Of a stretch of 64,000 nucleotides of DNA, positions 1 through 12,207 are shown one piece after another. The translations under genes and the position numbers were made by a program. This DNA is from Prunus persica. Its lineage: Eukaryota > Streptophyta > Magnoliopsida > Rosales > Rosaceae. Each line of letters begins with the position of its first letter. Positions within the stretch are counted from its first letter, which is position 1. Under the pieces are notes generated by a model, which saw only the letters and a program-made list of their open reading frames with translations, made no database searches and was not told the origin of the DNA. The stretch is taken from the NCBI RefSeq assembly GCF_000346465.2, contig NC_034011.1, positions 10,801,898 to 10,865,897 on the forward strand. The letters are read 5' to 3'.

Positions 1-851
1 AAGGTTTATTATACATGTCCTGCAAGTTTGGTCTGAATCAAACGGTAGGATCGCTCACAATCGGACGGTTACAATTTAACCTAAACTTTAATTCATTGAA
101 TTGGAGCATCCGAGGCTCCAATTCATGATCCACGAATTCCTACACGATCCTAGAGATGACTAGATCAACATATTTGAAAATAAAGTCGATCCAACGGTCC
201 AACATATTGACCCTAGATGACGCCTAGTATGCGTAATCCGATCAAGAGTCAAACAGTAACCAAATTCAAATTCGAGCATACGGTTATGCTCGGGACGACA
301 TGGGGATCATTTTAGGACCAAATGGGTCACCAAAACATTGCCCATGCCTCAACAGCGCATGGGTGCCCGGAGAAATTCCGGTGACGAAAAATCTCCAAAC
401 CACCATTAAGACCTATACCTACGTGATCAGGACAACAAGTGGAGCGACTTTTGTTTTTGGACCTTGGCCAAAAAGTGACCGGAACTTGCCTTAAACACGA
501 GTTGAAAACTAGCCAAAATTTAAGTGATAATTTGAGTTTCAAAATGCAGAAATTGATCATAATCAACCCAACCATCAGCTAGAACACATTGAGAGGATGA
601 AAAAGCATCCTAAATGGAAGAAATTGGTGGCCGGAATCGCCGGAACGAGCGATGCAAATTTTGGGTCAAAACAGGTCAGTTTTAGCGATATTTTGGTGGC
701 TGTCGAAGGCGGTTGTGGCTAGAAATGGGTGGGATAGAGATAGGAGGTGGAGGCAGTCCTTTCGATACCGACCTTGTGGCCAAGGGTGGGCTGTGGCGGC
801 GGCGGGAGCGCAAAACTCAATCGGTTTCTGTTTGGGGGGGTTGTCACGCAC

Positions 852-916
<65 letters not shown>

Positions 917-1289
917 AAAAAATCTGATTTTAAAAAACCCAATTTGACCTTAACTTTTCGTTTGATCGTAACTTTTTCGTTTCAACTCCGATTTGACCCC
1001 ACTACGTGTCTACGGACTCATTTTGAGAGAGAGAGAGAGAAGAAAAAAAATCTGATTTTAAAAAACCCAATTTGACCTTAACTTTTCGTTTGATCGTAAC
1101 TTTTTCGTTTCAACTCCGATTTGACCCCACTACGTGTCTACGGATTCATTTTGACACGATCTACATCATGGTGCCATCCATTTTCCCCGGATTAAAAAGT
1201 AACCAAAATAACTGATCTCCGGGGGCAAAATTGTAAGTTCATAATTAAATCATTTAAATAGGTAATTAAAATAGGATCGGGGTGTCACA
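1..1289. repeat. Right part of a large LTR (same family as 49752-56224 and 52294-55227)
   Basis: The stretch is homologous to the end of the solo LTR at 52294-55227 (shared cytosine/guanine-rich phrases around 'gtcctgcaagtttgg' and 'ggatcgctcac') and ends in TGTCACA at 1283-1289, matching the TGTTACA end of that LTR. The left end lies outside the window, so no target duplication can be tested. It contains a GA run and a 128-bp internal duplication (listed separately). No coding capacity: the arginine/glutamate-rich open frames here are only the GA run translated. Confidence 0.75.
853..1160. repeat. GA microsatellite followed by a 128-bp tandem duplication
   Basis: A (GA)n run occupies about 853-911. 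The following unit, from the end of the GA run through the sequence ending 'ctcattttga', is repeated once with a period of 128 bp (for example 'tttgatcgta' at 961 and again at 1089). The second copy begins with its own short GA run, so the duplication boundary lies in the microsatellite. Only one copy is present in the related LTR at 54945-55100. Confidence 0.85.
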
Positions 1290-1790
1290 AGCACTCTCAC
1301 TCTCACCTGACCATGGCCGACCACACTAGGAGGTGTTGCTAGCACCTACACCTCTTTGTGTTCTCATCTCCTTCGACCACACTAGGAGCCAAACATCGAT
1401 TAAAGGGTAATATGAGTTACTTTGATTACCAAATGATAATGGGAGATTTGATCATACTTTCAAGGGGAACTAGAACAATTAAGTGTATATGTAATGCAAA
1501 TTAGTTAGACTATAAAGACAGTTTGTAAAAACAAAAATAATAATAATAAAAAATTTGTGTGATTGTGATGGCCTAGTGATGAACATTTAGTTAATATAGA
1601 GAAAACATGTGGGACGATAGCAAAGTGAAACAATACTTGTGACGACTAAAACGAAGCACATACTTCGATTTCCACCATGTATCTAGTTTGTTTCCATTGT
1701 ACTTGGTAATAGCTATATAAATGGATATAAGACATCATCTTCCTTCCATTAACAAAATTAATTAACAGAACCAGAAGCTAATCATTAAGC
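1290..1790 (+). promoter_or_regulatory. Upstream region of the DUF538 gene, TATA box at about 1714-1721
   Basis: This 500-bp spacer has no gene. A TATA box (TATATAAA) lies at about 1714-1721, roughly 75 bp before the ATG at 1791, which suits a short 5' leader. The rest is AT-rich and no other element is recognised. Confidence 0.55.
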
Positions 1791-2192
1791 ATGGCAGAGA
1801 AAGAAGGGGGCATAGTTAAGAAAGGCCACGATGAAGGCTTGAAACTGGCAGTCTCTATTCTCCAAAAATTCGAACTCCCTCAAGGAGTTCTTCCCTTGGC
1901 CGGTGTGATCGAAGTCGGGTTCGTCGAAAGCACGGGGTACATGTGGATCGTGCAAGAGAAGAAGGTGGAGCACGAGTTCAAACTGATCAGCAAGCTTGTG
2001 AGTTATGACACTGAAATCACCGGCTACATTGAGAAGAAGAGGATCAAGAAGCTCAAGGGTGTGAAGGCCAAGGAGCTGGTGCTGTGGCCTCCAGTCAGTG
2101 AGATCACAGTTGATGAGCCACCAACTGGGAAGATTCACTTCAAGAGCCTTGCTGGGATCACAAAGACCTTCCCTGTTGAGGCATTTGCTTAA
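1791..2192 (+). CDS. DUF538 family protein (SVB-like)
   Basis: Intronless open frame of 133 residues that fills the usual DUF538 (PF04398) length. The domain covers nearly the whole protein: an N-terminal helix with a polar start, 'ELPQGVLPLAGV' near residue 28, the aromatic core 'GYMWIVQ' near residue 49, 'KLVSYDTEITGYI' near 69, the basic stretch 'KKRIKKLKGVKAKEL' near 82, and the closing 'KTFPVEAFA'. There is no signal peptide and no membrane segment. Known family members are plant-only proteins of unclear biochemistry; Arabidopsis SVB affects trichome branching, and other members respond to stress. A TATA box about 75 bp upstream and the ATG context support the start. Family assignment is firm; no specific function can be read from the sequence. 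Confidence 0.9.
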   Translation: MAEKEGGIVKKGHDEGLKLAVSILQKFELPQGVLPLAGVIEVGFVESTGYMWIVQEKKVEHEFKLISKLVSYDTEITGYIEKKRIKKLKGVKAKELVLWPPVSEITVDEPPTGKIHFKSLAGITKTFPVEAFA

Positions 2193-3784
2193 CTTGGGCG
2201 CCAGTGAGACATTTGCATGGTTATGCATGGGTTTTAATTAGTTCTTGTTCAAGTCAATGGGCTTTTGATGTTTCTTCTTCTTTTTTCCTTTTTTTTTTTT
2301 TTTCTTTTTTTTTCTTTTTTTAAACAACTAAGAAGCAAGTGGAAATAAGATATTAAATAGAAGTAACTTATCTTTGTTTATGTAATATAGGGGATTTGGT
2401 GACATAAAGAATAACTTTATCTATTTTAGTATTGTTTAGTTAAGTTTTGCTTTTCTTTCTAAATTTTTTTATCTGTTAGTTATTTCTATTCAAAATTGTT
2501 GTTAATGAAATTTGAATTCAAGACCTTCTATATATAATATAGTGAAAACTTGATGACACTAGACCGAATAGCATTCATCGGTTGCTGTTAGTTCTAAAAT
2601 CAGTCATTGATTGTGCCCAAACATGATAATGTACCGGAATTTCTACATCGCTAGTTTCCTTTGGTTTGGGTAAAAGAATTCAACTTTTCAATTAGTCATC
2701 GTTTTCTCGATCAGTTAGTATATAAAAATTCATAAAAAAGAGTCTTGAATTAGAGATAATAGAAAATCTATGTGAGAATGATACTCATACTTGCATTAAC
2801 TATACTATAATAAGATTTACGCACTTTCGAGCTTTAATTCGGCCTAAATTAATCTATTAATTTAAAATTGACAAAAAAATAAAAATAAAACACAATTATA
2901 AAAATAAAAAAGCAAATTAACGAGTACGTGTGCTAAGAGATATGCAGAACAAGTTATTAATCCCAAATTAACGAATCCTGAAGACTTAAACGTAACATTA
3001 TGATTTAAATATGAAATTCATTGAGAATTGGTAATAAAGTTGAAAATTTTGGGATTCACCTGATTTTCTAGGTTTCTTGCAATCATGCCTTCGAAATCCA
3101 AATCTAATATACGACATCTAACTTGGATAGCATAATAACCACAATACCTTTGGTGAAATTGGAAAAGAAATTTGAAAAGAGATAAAATAAAAAATAAAAA
3201 TAAAAGTATAATAATATGCCGAGGGCCCATTTTCGTTTGAAAGGGTGAAACCTAAAATATGCCGAGGGCCTTTTGTAATTTATTTTGTAGCTGGACTTTA
3301 AGGTTTTGGAGGCCCATAATTTTAGGAGGTTCTGTGCGTTCGACTAGCCGTACATGCTATGGGCCGGCCTTGACCATAACATGCTTACAAACTGGGCTAA
3401 GCCTTCTCCCTATTCAATTCAATTTTTGGATTTTAAGGTTCCCAAAATTTGAATTATGTCACCTTTCTCTTTAACATTAAAATAGGCCACATTCCACCTA
3501 TGTGACCATTTTTCGGTGTGACGGTCAAATGATCATGTGGTGTCACTACACGCGGCCCCCAACCAAAAAAATAGCCGCCCTTACTTGCACTTGCCCTTTA
3601 CCAGAATGGAAATGATCTTAGATTTGTAACATCATGTAATACTTTAATGGATGACTTGTTCAGGATTTTGGGCATTGACAAGAAGACCATTTTGGGAAAG
3701 CCCTGCAATGGTCATGACATGCACGACCATCCATTTCCTTTGGCGAAAATAATAATAATAATAATAACAATAATATTAATTTTA
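2193..3784. other. Intergenic, AT-rich, no gene seen
   Basis: It contains the DUF538 3' flank, with a T-rich run at 2279-2325, then AT-rich DNA with short open frames that show no family resemblance. A short (ATA)n run lies near 3750-3768. Nothing else can be supported. Confidence 0.6.
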
Positions 3785-3792
3785 TCTATATA

Positions 3793-5115
3793 CTAGCTCC
3801 TTGACATATGCTCACGCATGTGCCAATTGGTTTTCTTTTTCTTTTTTATTTTATTTTTAGAATTAATAAAAGATAACAGGGTAGTTATGTTCCATAAAAG
3901 TAGGACCTATTATCTTATTTTATTTTTAATTATTATTTTTCTAATATTAAAAAATTATGAATTTACCATATTATCCTCATTTAATTAATAATTTCAATTC
4001 TTAATGTTTGAATTAACAAAGGGCATTTTCTGGTATTTTGAATGTTTCACCATTCTCTGCCTTTTGCTTTATATATACTAGCCCCTTGACACATGCTCAC
4101 GCATGTGCCAATTGGTTTTCTTTTTCTTTTTTATTTTTATTTTTAGAATTAAGAAAAAATAACAGGGTAGTTATGTTCCATAAAAGTAGGACCTATTATC
4201 TTATTTTGTTTTTAATTTTAATTTTTTTAATATTAAAAAATATGAATTTACGATATTATCCTCATTTAATTAATAATTTCAATTCTTAATGTTTGAATTA
4301 ACAAATGGCATTTTCTGGTATTTTGAATGTTTCACCATTCTCTGCCTTTTGCTTTATATATATAGATGCAAGAGGCTTTTTTAAAAAATAAATAAATTTA
4401 TTTTAGAATTAAAAAAGATAATGAGTAGTTGTGTTCCATAAAAATATGATCCATTATCTGCTTTTTCTTTTTCTTTTAATTTTTTAAAATATGAAAAAGT
4501 GTGAATTTACCATATTATCCTCATTTAATTAATAATTTGAATTCTTAATGTTTGCATTAACCAAGGACATTTTCTGGTATTTTGAATATTTCACCATTAT
4601 CTGCCTTTTGCTTTATATATATAGATTTAAAGCAAAAGGTAGAGAATGGTGAAACATTCAAAATACCATAAAATGCTCTTGATTAATTCAAACATTAAGA
4701 ATTAAAATTATTAATTAAATAAGGATAATATGGTAAATTCACATTTTTTTCATTTAAAAAAATAAAAAAAAGATAATAGGTCCTACTTTTATGGAACATA
4801 ACTACCCATGTTATCTTTTTTTAATTCTAAAAATAAAAAAGAAAACTCATTGGCACATGCGTGAGCATATGCCAAAGTGCTAGTATATATAAAAGTAAAA
4901 GATAGAGAATGGTAAAACATTCAAAATACCAGAAAATGTCCTTGGTTAATACAAACATTAAGAATTGAAATTATTAATTAAATGAGGATAATATGGTAAA
5001 TTCACACTTTTTAATATTAAACAAATTAAAATTAAAAGAAAATTAAGATAATAGATCCTATTTTTATGAAACACAACTACCCATTATCTTTTTTAATTCT
5101 AAAATAAATTTAAAT
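3793..5115. mobile_element. Helitron-like repeat cluster: three minus-strand units then two plus-strand units
   Basis: A unit of about 285 bp occurs five times. Units 1 and 2 (about 3793-4077 and 4078-4364) and unit 3 (about 4365-4620, lacking the terminal part) read on the minus strand; unit 4 (about 4621-4883) and unit 5 (about 4884-5115, truncated) read on the plus strand. Each complete unit ends, in its own orientation, with a small hairpin (stem CACATGC/GCATGTG, loop GTGA in unit 2), then 8-10 nt, then CTAG followed by T. That is the layout of a Helitron 3' terminus. A clear 5' TC end was not seen and no Rep/helicase is encoded, so these would be non-autonomous units. The direct period (285 bp) is measured at 3801 and 4086. 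Confidence 0.55.
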
Positions 5116-6550
5116 TTTTTTTAAAAAAAACTCTCACAACCGCGAAAAGAGACTGATATTAATAATAATAATAATAATCCATGTCATAAAAAAAGTTGAG
5201 TCAAATTAGGGGGTTTGGGCAGCACTTTCTTTCTCAAAGCAACTTAACAGCCAAATAAATAGCGCCCAATTTGGAAATTGTTTTTTTTTTAAAAACGGAA
5301 ATTGCGCCCAATTATTATGCTGCAAGTGGCCTATTTTCCAACCCCCAAAATACCCTTCGGCTTTTGTAAGCGGAATGGTTTAGTCCGCTTGTGGAGTAAA
5401 TTTCATGGGTGTCAAGTCAGCATTTAACGATTGACCATACAAACAGCTTAACAGAAGGATGAAATTGGACGATGTTGAAAATGTAACAGTGTAAATTGAT
5501 AAAATTAATACCCTAGGGTTCATATTGAAAATCACCCCAAACCTACAGGGTGCCTTTTGTCGTTAGCCCTAATTAGAAAATGTGATAAGTCCAAACTTTT
5601 AAGCACTTCACTATTGATTTTTTTCCAGATAAGTTACACGTAATACTATGTTCAAACCAAGGATTGGTAAGACGGGGAGGATCTAGGTCACTCTTTTTTC
5701 TTTTTTTTTCTTTTTTTGGAGGTCTTATAACAATAATGTTGCCAAAATTAGCCGTACGTACCTTTTTTCCTTTCTTTTTCTGGATTTTCGCAACAAATCC
5801 GCCCCCATATGAGTAGAATTAGGAACTACTCCAACGGGAGATAACTACCACTAGACCAAAGGCTATTTCACTCTGTGGGGATTTCAAATTTGTGAAATAG
5901 GGAAAAGTAAAAACGGCAAGTCTTTGAATTTGGGTACAAAATTCCTAAAAATGAATTTGGGCAGATATTTAAATACGAGATGAATCTATAAATGCTGCTG
6001 GTCTCAAAACTGATACTGATACATTGAACCATCCATCCAAAATTGGAAAATCAAAAACCACTGTGAGAAGAAAAAGCAGGTAAATGTTTATATTTGAAAA
6101 AATGTGTATGTAACATGATCTTACACAATGCCACCTACCAGCCAACATCTCCCCCTGCTCCTCTCTTTCTCTCTCCAAAATACTCAACCAAAGAGACATA
6201 ATAATTAACTATACACTTTTCTCAGCTCCTTTACTCAAAATCAGGAACATGGACACAATATGAGGCTGGCATTATGAAGCAAAAAACTTTAAAAGGACAA
6301 CCAATGGAATCCAAAGGCATGGAAAAATCTAGAGAGAAAATTAATAAAAAATATATATATGTATATAATTCCAAATGTGGACTAACAAGCTATTTCTCTC
6401 TGCAGGATTTCTCTGCCTTTAAATTCTGAAACAATTAAGTTGCTGATTATGACACAGGTAAAAATGGTAATCCTAGTATGAAATGATTAATGGTAAATAC
6501 CAGGAGAATTACCATAAAATATGAGGACAGACCAGAAATGGGCAAGTCTG
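5116..6550. other. Intergenic region and likely 3' UTR of the TTL gene
   Basis: No gene recognised. Short (ATA)n and poly-T runs are present near 5157-5177, 5281-5291 and 5690-5720. The last few hundred bases before 6551 probably include the 3' UTR of the minus-strand TTL gene, but no clear polyadenylation signal was pinned down. Confidence 0.5.
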
Positions 6551-9500
6551 CTAGAGGCTGCAGGTTCTCACCGAGTCCTCTAAGAACTGATGGCTTGGAC
6601 GGACCATCTCCTTAACCTTTTCTCCGTTCTTGTAAATTTTAAATGTTGGAATGGTTCTTATGCTCTCAGCTTTCGCTATGGATAAGCTCTCCTCCACATC
6701 CACCTTCAACCAAACAACAAAGCGTGTAAATGTCAATCCTCGAAAATAGATACAGATGAAGCTATTATGAGCACTATGAATCCTGGTTATTCAAACGCGA
6801 TTTGAAACAACACAAAAAAATTGGACTCATATCATAAAGGGAAATAAAAGGCAGAGAAACCTGCTATCTTATGAGATGTACAAAGAATTAATGCAAGAAT
6901 GGAATAAATCTGATCTGAAATGGTAGGAGCACAGTGGAATGATCTCTTTAACATGAGGTGAATATAGATCAATGAAAAAATTACGTACCTTAAAAAAATT
7001 AACATATGGATATCGAACACAAAGCATATTTATGAATGGGGATATTTCTTCACATTTCTCATTGGATTCAACTTTGAAATGCACAACGGAAACACCTGAA
7101 ACGTCAAATCTTCAGTTAGACAAGACACTTGGAATTGATTGAATTATTAAGCAATTAAAATGGATCAAGCTCACCAGGTGATGATATTGCAGCTTTAAAC
7201 TTATCCAAACTAGAAACTTCTTCCACTTCACTACCAAACTTCACATTATGAAGTTCCTCTCCATGAGACTTCTTCAACGCAACTTGCGCCCGGTGAAGAG
7301 ATTCAGCAACCTCATTGTCTCCAGGAAGGTCCCTCCTCAAGACTTCATAATCTCTTACTGCCTCTGCCCATCGATCAAGCTATAAAATTCACGCGAAAAG
7401 ACGCCAAAAATCACATATGAATCAACAAAAAATGAATTCAAAGAATGGAATGCCCACCCACATGCACATATGAAGAACAATTTACCTTTGCATTAGAGAC
7501 AGCCCTTCGAAGAAGGGCTTTGATGTAATTAGGTTGAATCTTGAGGGCTTGATTGCAGTCTTCAACAGACTGTTCCCATTGTCCGAGCTTAGACCGGCAA
7601 ACTGCTCTATTGCAATAGAGAACAGAGTTGGAGCTATCATATTTGAGGCCCTCTCCATAAGCAGAGCAGGCTTCAGCAAATCTTCCCGAGCTAAAAAGAT
7701 CGTTGCCCTGGGAACGAGCATTTGCAACCTTCTTCACTTTATTTGATACCCTCATAACTTCAACATTACTGCAGTCAATCAGTCCAGCCTTCTCTGCTGC
7801 TACTACTGCATTCTCAAACCTGCAAAAAATCTAATATCCTTTTTAACTCACTCTAAAGGCCCTAGCTGCTAAAATTTTTAAGTTTCCACTTCAGTGCTTA
7901 CCTTCCCAATGCCATCTCAACCTGGGCTCTCACATACAGTACATAAGCTTCAATAAGGATACCAAAGAATTTGGTTGGCAAGCAAGAAGAAGGGTAATTT
8001 TCAAACTTTGGTGTGTTTGTTAAGCTGGATTCGGCATCTTCGAGTTGATGTAGCTTCAATAGAGCTTCTGCTTTACAAGCCACTAGCTGTAATTTTATTC
8101 TAATTAGTTAAAGCGATTTGAAAATTTTGGTTCTATGTCCATTTGAAAAAGTGAGACTTCAAGCTAGGTCTACCTGAGGAGAGGACTCTGCTCCAGTTGC
8201 TATGGCAGCCTCAGATTCCCTAAGCACACTTTTCCAATCGCCAAGCTTACGGGCATCCTCACATTGTTTCAGATGTTTCTCGAGTGACTTCAGCTTCTGT
8301 AACTCAGACTGATCCGGCTGTTGGCCAGGAATACAGAGGTGACGGTAGGATTTTTCAACTTGCCCAAAACTGCAAAATGTCCAAGTTATTAACTGAGATG
8401 ACACTGAATGAATTTGAATAGTTCAGAGTAACATGCAACATAGAGAACGGATCAAAACATAAACATAAACTGGGGAAAACTTAAAAGAATTCTAGAAGCA
8501 AATGGAGGGCTACAACTAAGAACTATGCAATTAAATTACCCATGAATTTGCATCCATGAAGGGTAACCTTTGCACTTTTCAGACTTCAAAAACAGTTTTC
8601 TCTCAAAAAACTGAAAAAACAGTTCAATTACAAGCAGCAAGCTCTACAATGGAAACAAAATCCAAAGGATTCGACAAACTAGAATACCAAGGATGAGGCA
8701 ACAGAATATTACATATCTGAACTCGTAAGGACAGGGAAGCAGAAAGAACCCAACAGAGAAAATTGATATCTCAGAAAGTAACCCCCCTAATTGGCTGTTC
8801 TAAAAACCACTCAGACTGCCAGCAACAGAGAACAATGATATCAAAAATTATCCTTTGCCAATCCAAATAATATTAAACTGAAGCAAAAGCTGGAAGTGCC
8901 TAAACCAATGTCGCATAGAGACAACCCACATCAGATGCACCAACACCAATCAGAAACACAACTTAAGCACAAAGCACATGGAAACTAAACAGACCAATCA
9001 CATTCACCCAAAGAGAACCAGCAATGTAAACTAATTAAATTTCCTAGAAAACACAATCATACAAACAACAAAGAAACAAAACCAACAACAAAGAAAAAGC
9101 CCATTTTTGACTGATGAAGTCTCAAGTTTTCAACAGTTCTCACCGAAGATACAGAGAACCCAACCGTTGATGCGCCCTTCCATAACCAGGGTCCAACCTG
9201 ACAGCCTCCTCACATTCCCTCACGGCCTCCGGCAGCCTCCCGAGCACCGTCAATGCCGCCGCCCGGTTACTCCGGTAGGCGGCGTTTTCCGGAGACAATG
9301 ATATAGCACGATCATACAATGCCAATGCCTCACCAAAATGGCCTCTTCTGTAAAGCTCATTGCCAGCCTTCTTCACCTCCTCTGGATCAGAGTTCCCCAT
9401 TGCCCTCTTCCCCATCACAGACTCTCCACCCAACTGTACATTAGCATTACTCCCACCACTTGTATTAACATTTGAATCTAATTTCACACCTCCGCCTCTC

Positions 9501-10153
9501 ACTATGCTGCCATGACCATAGTTCCCGCACCCAGACCCCAAAACATCAGTCTTGTTGCTTGCTCTGCAGGCCAATCCAGATTTAGTGATTTTCCCAGATG
9601 GGCATATATTGCCGCTTGGAAACACAGTGGTCGTTGAGACAATTGAAGTAGAAGATGATGAAGAAGTTGCTGTATTAGTACTCGCATTAGTGCTGATACA
9701 GGTATTGACGCTTCCACCAGAGTAGATCAATGGTGGTCCAGCAGAAACCGATCTCCGGTGAGCCGGCTTCCAATTACGCGGCGTCGTACCGGATCGGCCC
9801 GTCTCCGAGGCTCTCGGGCTTGTTTCGGACGAGACCGAGAGCTCGCCGGAGTGGTTGTTGGATTTGGAATCCGATCTTTTGCCCAACTGGGCATTGCTGG
9901 TTTTGCTCGAAACTGAGCCAGAAGAAGTACCTGAACTACAGCTTGAAGTGGTTGCGGCTACACCACCGCCATTGCCACCACTGACAGAGCTCCGGGTCAT
10001 CAATGGCGAAACGGGTGAACCCAGATCGAGTTCTTTGAAATCGGGCTTGTTCTTATTGTTGGTGTCGCTGTTGTAACTCAGTGAGTCACGGAAGCGGCTC
10101 GTGAGAGAATCAAAGCCCATTTCTTGCATTGATTTGCCAGTAGTGTGGGGCAT
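6551..10153 (-). CDS. TTL: TPR repeat-containing thioredoxin-like protein (TTL1/TTL3 type)
   Basis: Seven exons on the minus strand: 10153-9144, 8369-8174, 8086-7902, 7819-7486, 7379-7175, 7095-6989 and 6703-6551. All introns are GT-AG, and the coding sum is 2190 nt (729 residues), as expected for this family. Domain order: a long serine-, glycine- and asparagine-rich disordered N-terminus containing 'DLGSPVSPL', TPR repeats from about 253 to 335 ('[19 protein letters not shown]'), more TPRs around 480-570 ('[18 protein letters not shown]'), and a C-terminal thioredoxin fold from about 643 ('VSVVHFKV' to the end). The redox CxxC is missing, as in known TTL proteins, so it should act as a scaffold or co-chaperone. 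Arabidopsis TTLs work in brassinosteroid signalling, osmotic-stress tolerance and cellulose synthase delivery. A second possible ATG, 33 bp upstream (10186), adds 11 residues; the inner start fits relatives better. Confidence 0.9.
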
Positions 10154-11107
10154 TTTCTTCACTGCCTCAGCTTCCCAGAAACACACAGAAAAATACAGAG
10201 TTTGTTAATTTCAAGCTTTCTCTGTTGCTTCAATGCTCTTTGTTAGAAGAAAGAGCAAAGCAGAGCAGAGAGAAGGAAGAGAGTGAAACCCAAATGTAGA
10301 GAAGTTGAGTTCAGGTGGTGGTAGTGAGGTGAGGAAGAGGAGGAAATGGAAGACATAAAAGAAAGAAAGAAAGGAAGGAAGACGAAAGGAAAGAGAGAAA
10401 AAAGGGATGGGGATCCCGTGATGTTAAAAGGAGCAAGCAAAGAATGACTGAATGAGAGAAATTTTCCCTTTTTTCCAGAAAAAATAAAAAATAAAAAAAG
10501 ATTTTTTTATTTATTTATTCCCTATTTCTGGGTGACTTTGTATGGGCTGGTACCTATTTCTTTGCTCCTATTAAATTATAAATTTTTTGATACAAGCAAC
10601 ATTAGAAGAGCGGGGAATCGAACTTACGATTCGATGCATGATAAACACTCTTAACTACTTACGACCCCCTCATCTATCGAATTAGAAATTAGATTAGATT
10701 TACTTGACAAAAACAAATTAAAAATGTATTAGATTAAGATTATAATTGGATTAGACTTCTTTTTTCTTTCTTTTTTTGTTTACTATCGTTGTCCTAATTG
10801 TCTCTACCGCTACCTGCCTGCCTGTTTCTCACTATTTTGGTTTTTTTAATTATTTCTTTTTACTTTTACTCTATTGATTTAAATATTTATGGTCACCTTG
10901 GAGACTTTATTATTCTGATTATCTGCTTGACTCAATCTTTTTATCCATCCGCGTGACTTTGATAAAATATATATGTTCTTTGTTTGGTCAGATCGGAGTT
11001 TAAAAAATATGTATATAGTTCAACCCCCCGTTGAAAAGCAAAGTAAGAAGAAAAAGATGTGGGTGTTTACAAAAACAAATTTGTCGCATGATTTTTGTGA
11101 AACTATT
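10154..11107. other. TTL 5' leader and promoter region, then AT-rich spacer
   Basis: On the minus strand, 10154-10440 is CT-rich (GA-rich on the plus strand), as plant 5' leaders often are. 10460-11107 is AT-rich, with no gene recognised. A hydrophobic open frame at 10243-10440 is only the CT-rich leader translated. Confidence 0.45.
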
Positions 11108-11800
11108 TGTTTGTGCAAATAATCTCACGGGAGAATATTCGCTTCTAGATCCTTTAACCTTCGATCTTCCTTCTCTCTCTTCCTCGATTCCTGTAAAAAA
11201 GACTGGAGTAAATAGACCACACCCGGGGGGTGTTGGCCAAAGGCCCTCCGATGCCTAAGTTAGTTCGAGTGTTTGTAGGAAAACAATAGCTAAGCAAAGG
11301 GTACGGAGTTTTATGTAGGGTGTAAACCGGGTGGCCGGAGCCGTGTGTGGTGGCCGGAGCCGTAGGGAGAAAATATGGAGAGTGGAGAGGGAGAGAGAGC
11401 TTCGGGTATTTCTCGGGTATAAGGAGTAGGTTTAGATGTACCTTGAATGATGAATGAGGTCGTCTATTTATAGGAGCCTCGGGGCTAGGGTTTCGTAGGA
11501 ATGGGCCTGATAATATCTGAATTAAATAGACATTATCTCTTAAGAAGATAATATCTGATTTAAATGATATTATCTTCTCTTTATTGTGATAATATCTTAA
11601 TTATATTATCTTCTCTTTATTGTGATAATATCTTAATTAATGATATTATCTCTTTAAATAAAGATAATATCATATTAATTAAGATATTTATCCCAATTAA
11701 TTAATTAGCCAGATAAACTGATTTAATTAATTAATTAAAGAGATAATCTTCTTTTCCACGTGGCGTGCCCTGATTGGAGACGAAAATATATGCTCCCACA
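11108..11800 (-). repeat. 3' LTR of the Tat element (693 bp)
   Basis: Plus-strand ends are TGTTTGTGCAAAT and ATGCTCCCACA, giving TG...CA termini. In the sense (minus) direction a TATA box, TATAAATA, lies at 11472-11465, a G-box (CACGTG, 11758-11763) lies near the U3 start, and an AT-rich stretch of repeated 'gataatatc' motifs fills U3 (about 11500-11720). The polypurine tract (AGCTGGGGGCATT on the minus strand) abuts the inner edge at 11801-11813. Confidence 0.9.
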
Positions 11801-12012
11801 AATGCCCCCAGCTTCTGCATGGCGCTTGTGTGGCATGTAGGAGATGAAATTATTTTTTTCGGGCTCTCCAACTGTGTCTGGGCTTTATTATGTGAGTTGG
11901 ACTCCTTCGCAGATTGGATTTCCAATTGGTGTAGGCTTCTGACTGTTGTTGGAGTTGGATTCCCAGTAGGAACGAGTTTGTGATTCCTTCTTGACCCGGG
12001 TTGTCCAACCTG

Positions 12013-12020
12013 TATAAATA
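12013..12020 (+). promoter_or_regulatory. TATA box of the antisense accessory gene
   Basis: TATAAATA lies 193 bp upstream of the candidate ATG at 12208, on the strand opposite to gag-pol. It is followed by a CT-rich leader, a possible donor (CAAG|TAAG or nearby) around 12139, and a T-rich tract ending in TTTTGCAG at 12200. A related arrangement occurs at 63244-63950 in the next family member. Confidence 0.55.
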
Positions 12021-12207
12021 CAGGGCTTCTCTTCACTCTTTCTCATATCGCAAACTTAACTTCTCTACCTTCTGGCTTGAGAAAGATTTTGGAGAATTTG
12101 TACTGCTTGTTGAGGAGAGGAGTTGCCGTGCATCCCAAGTAAGTCGAGCCTATAAAAATATATATGTATGTATATATATATTTTTATTTTTATTTTGCAG
12201 CACGGAG

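Noticed and set aside
652..1075. Overlapping open frames rich in Arg-Glu
   Set aside because: They are translations of the GA run within an LTR.
10243..10440. Hydrophobic 65-codon minus-strand frame upstream of TTL
   Set aside because: CT-rich leader sequence; low complexity explains the Leu/Phe/Ser content.
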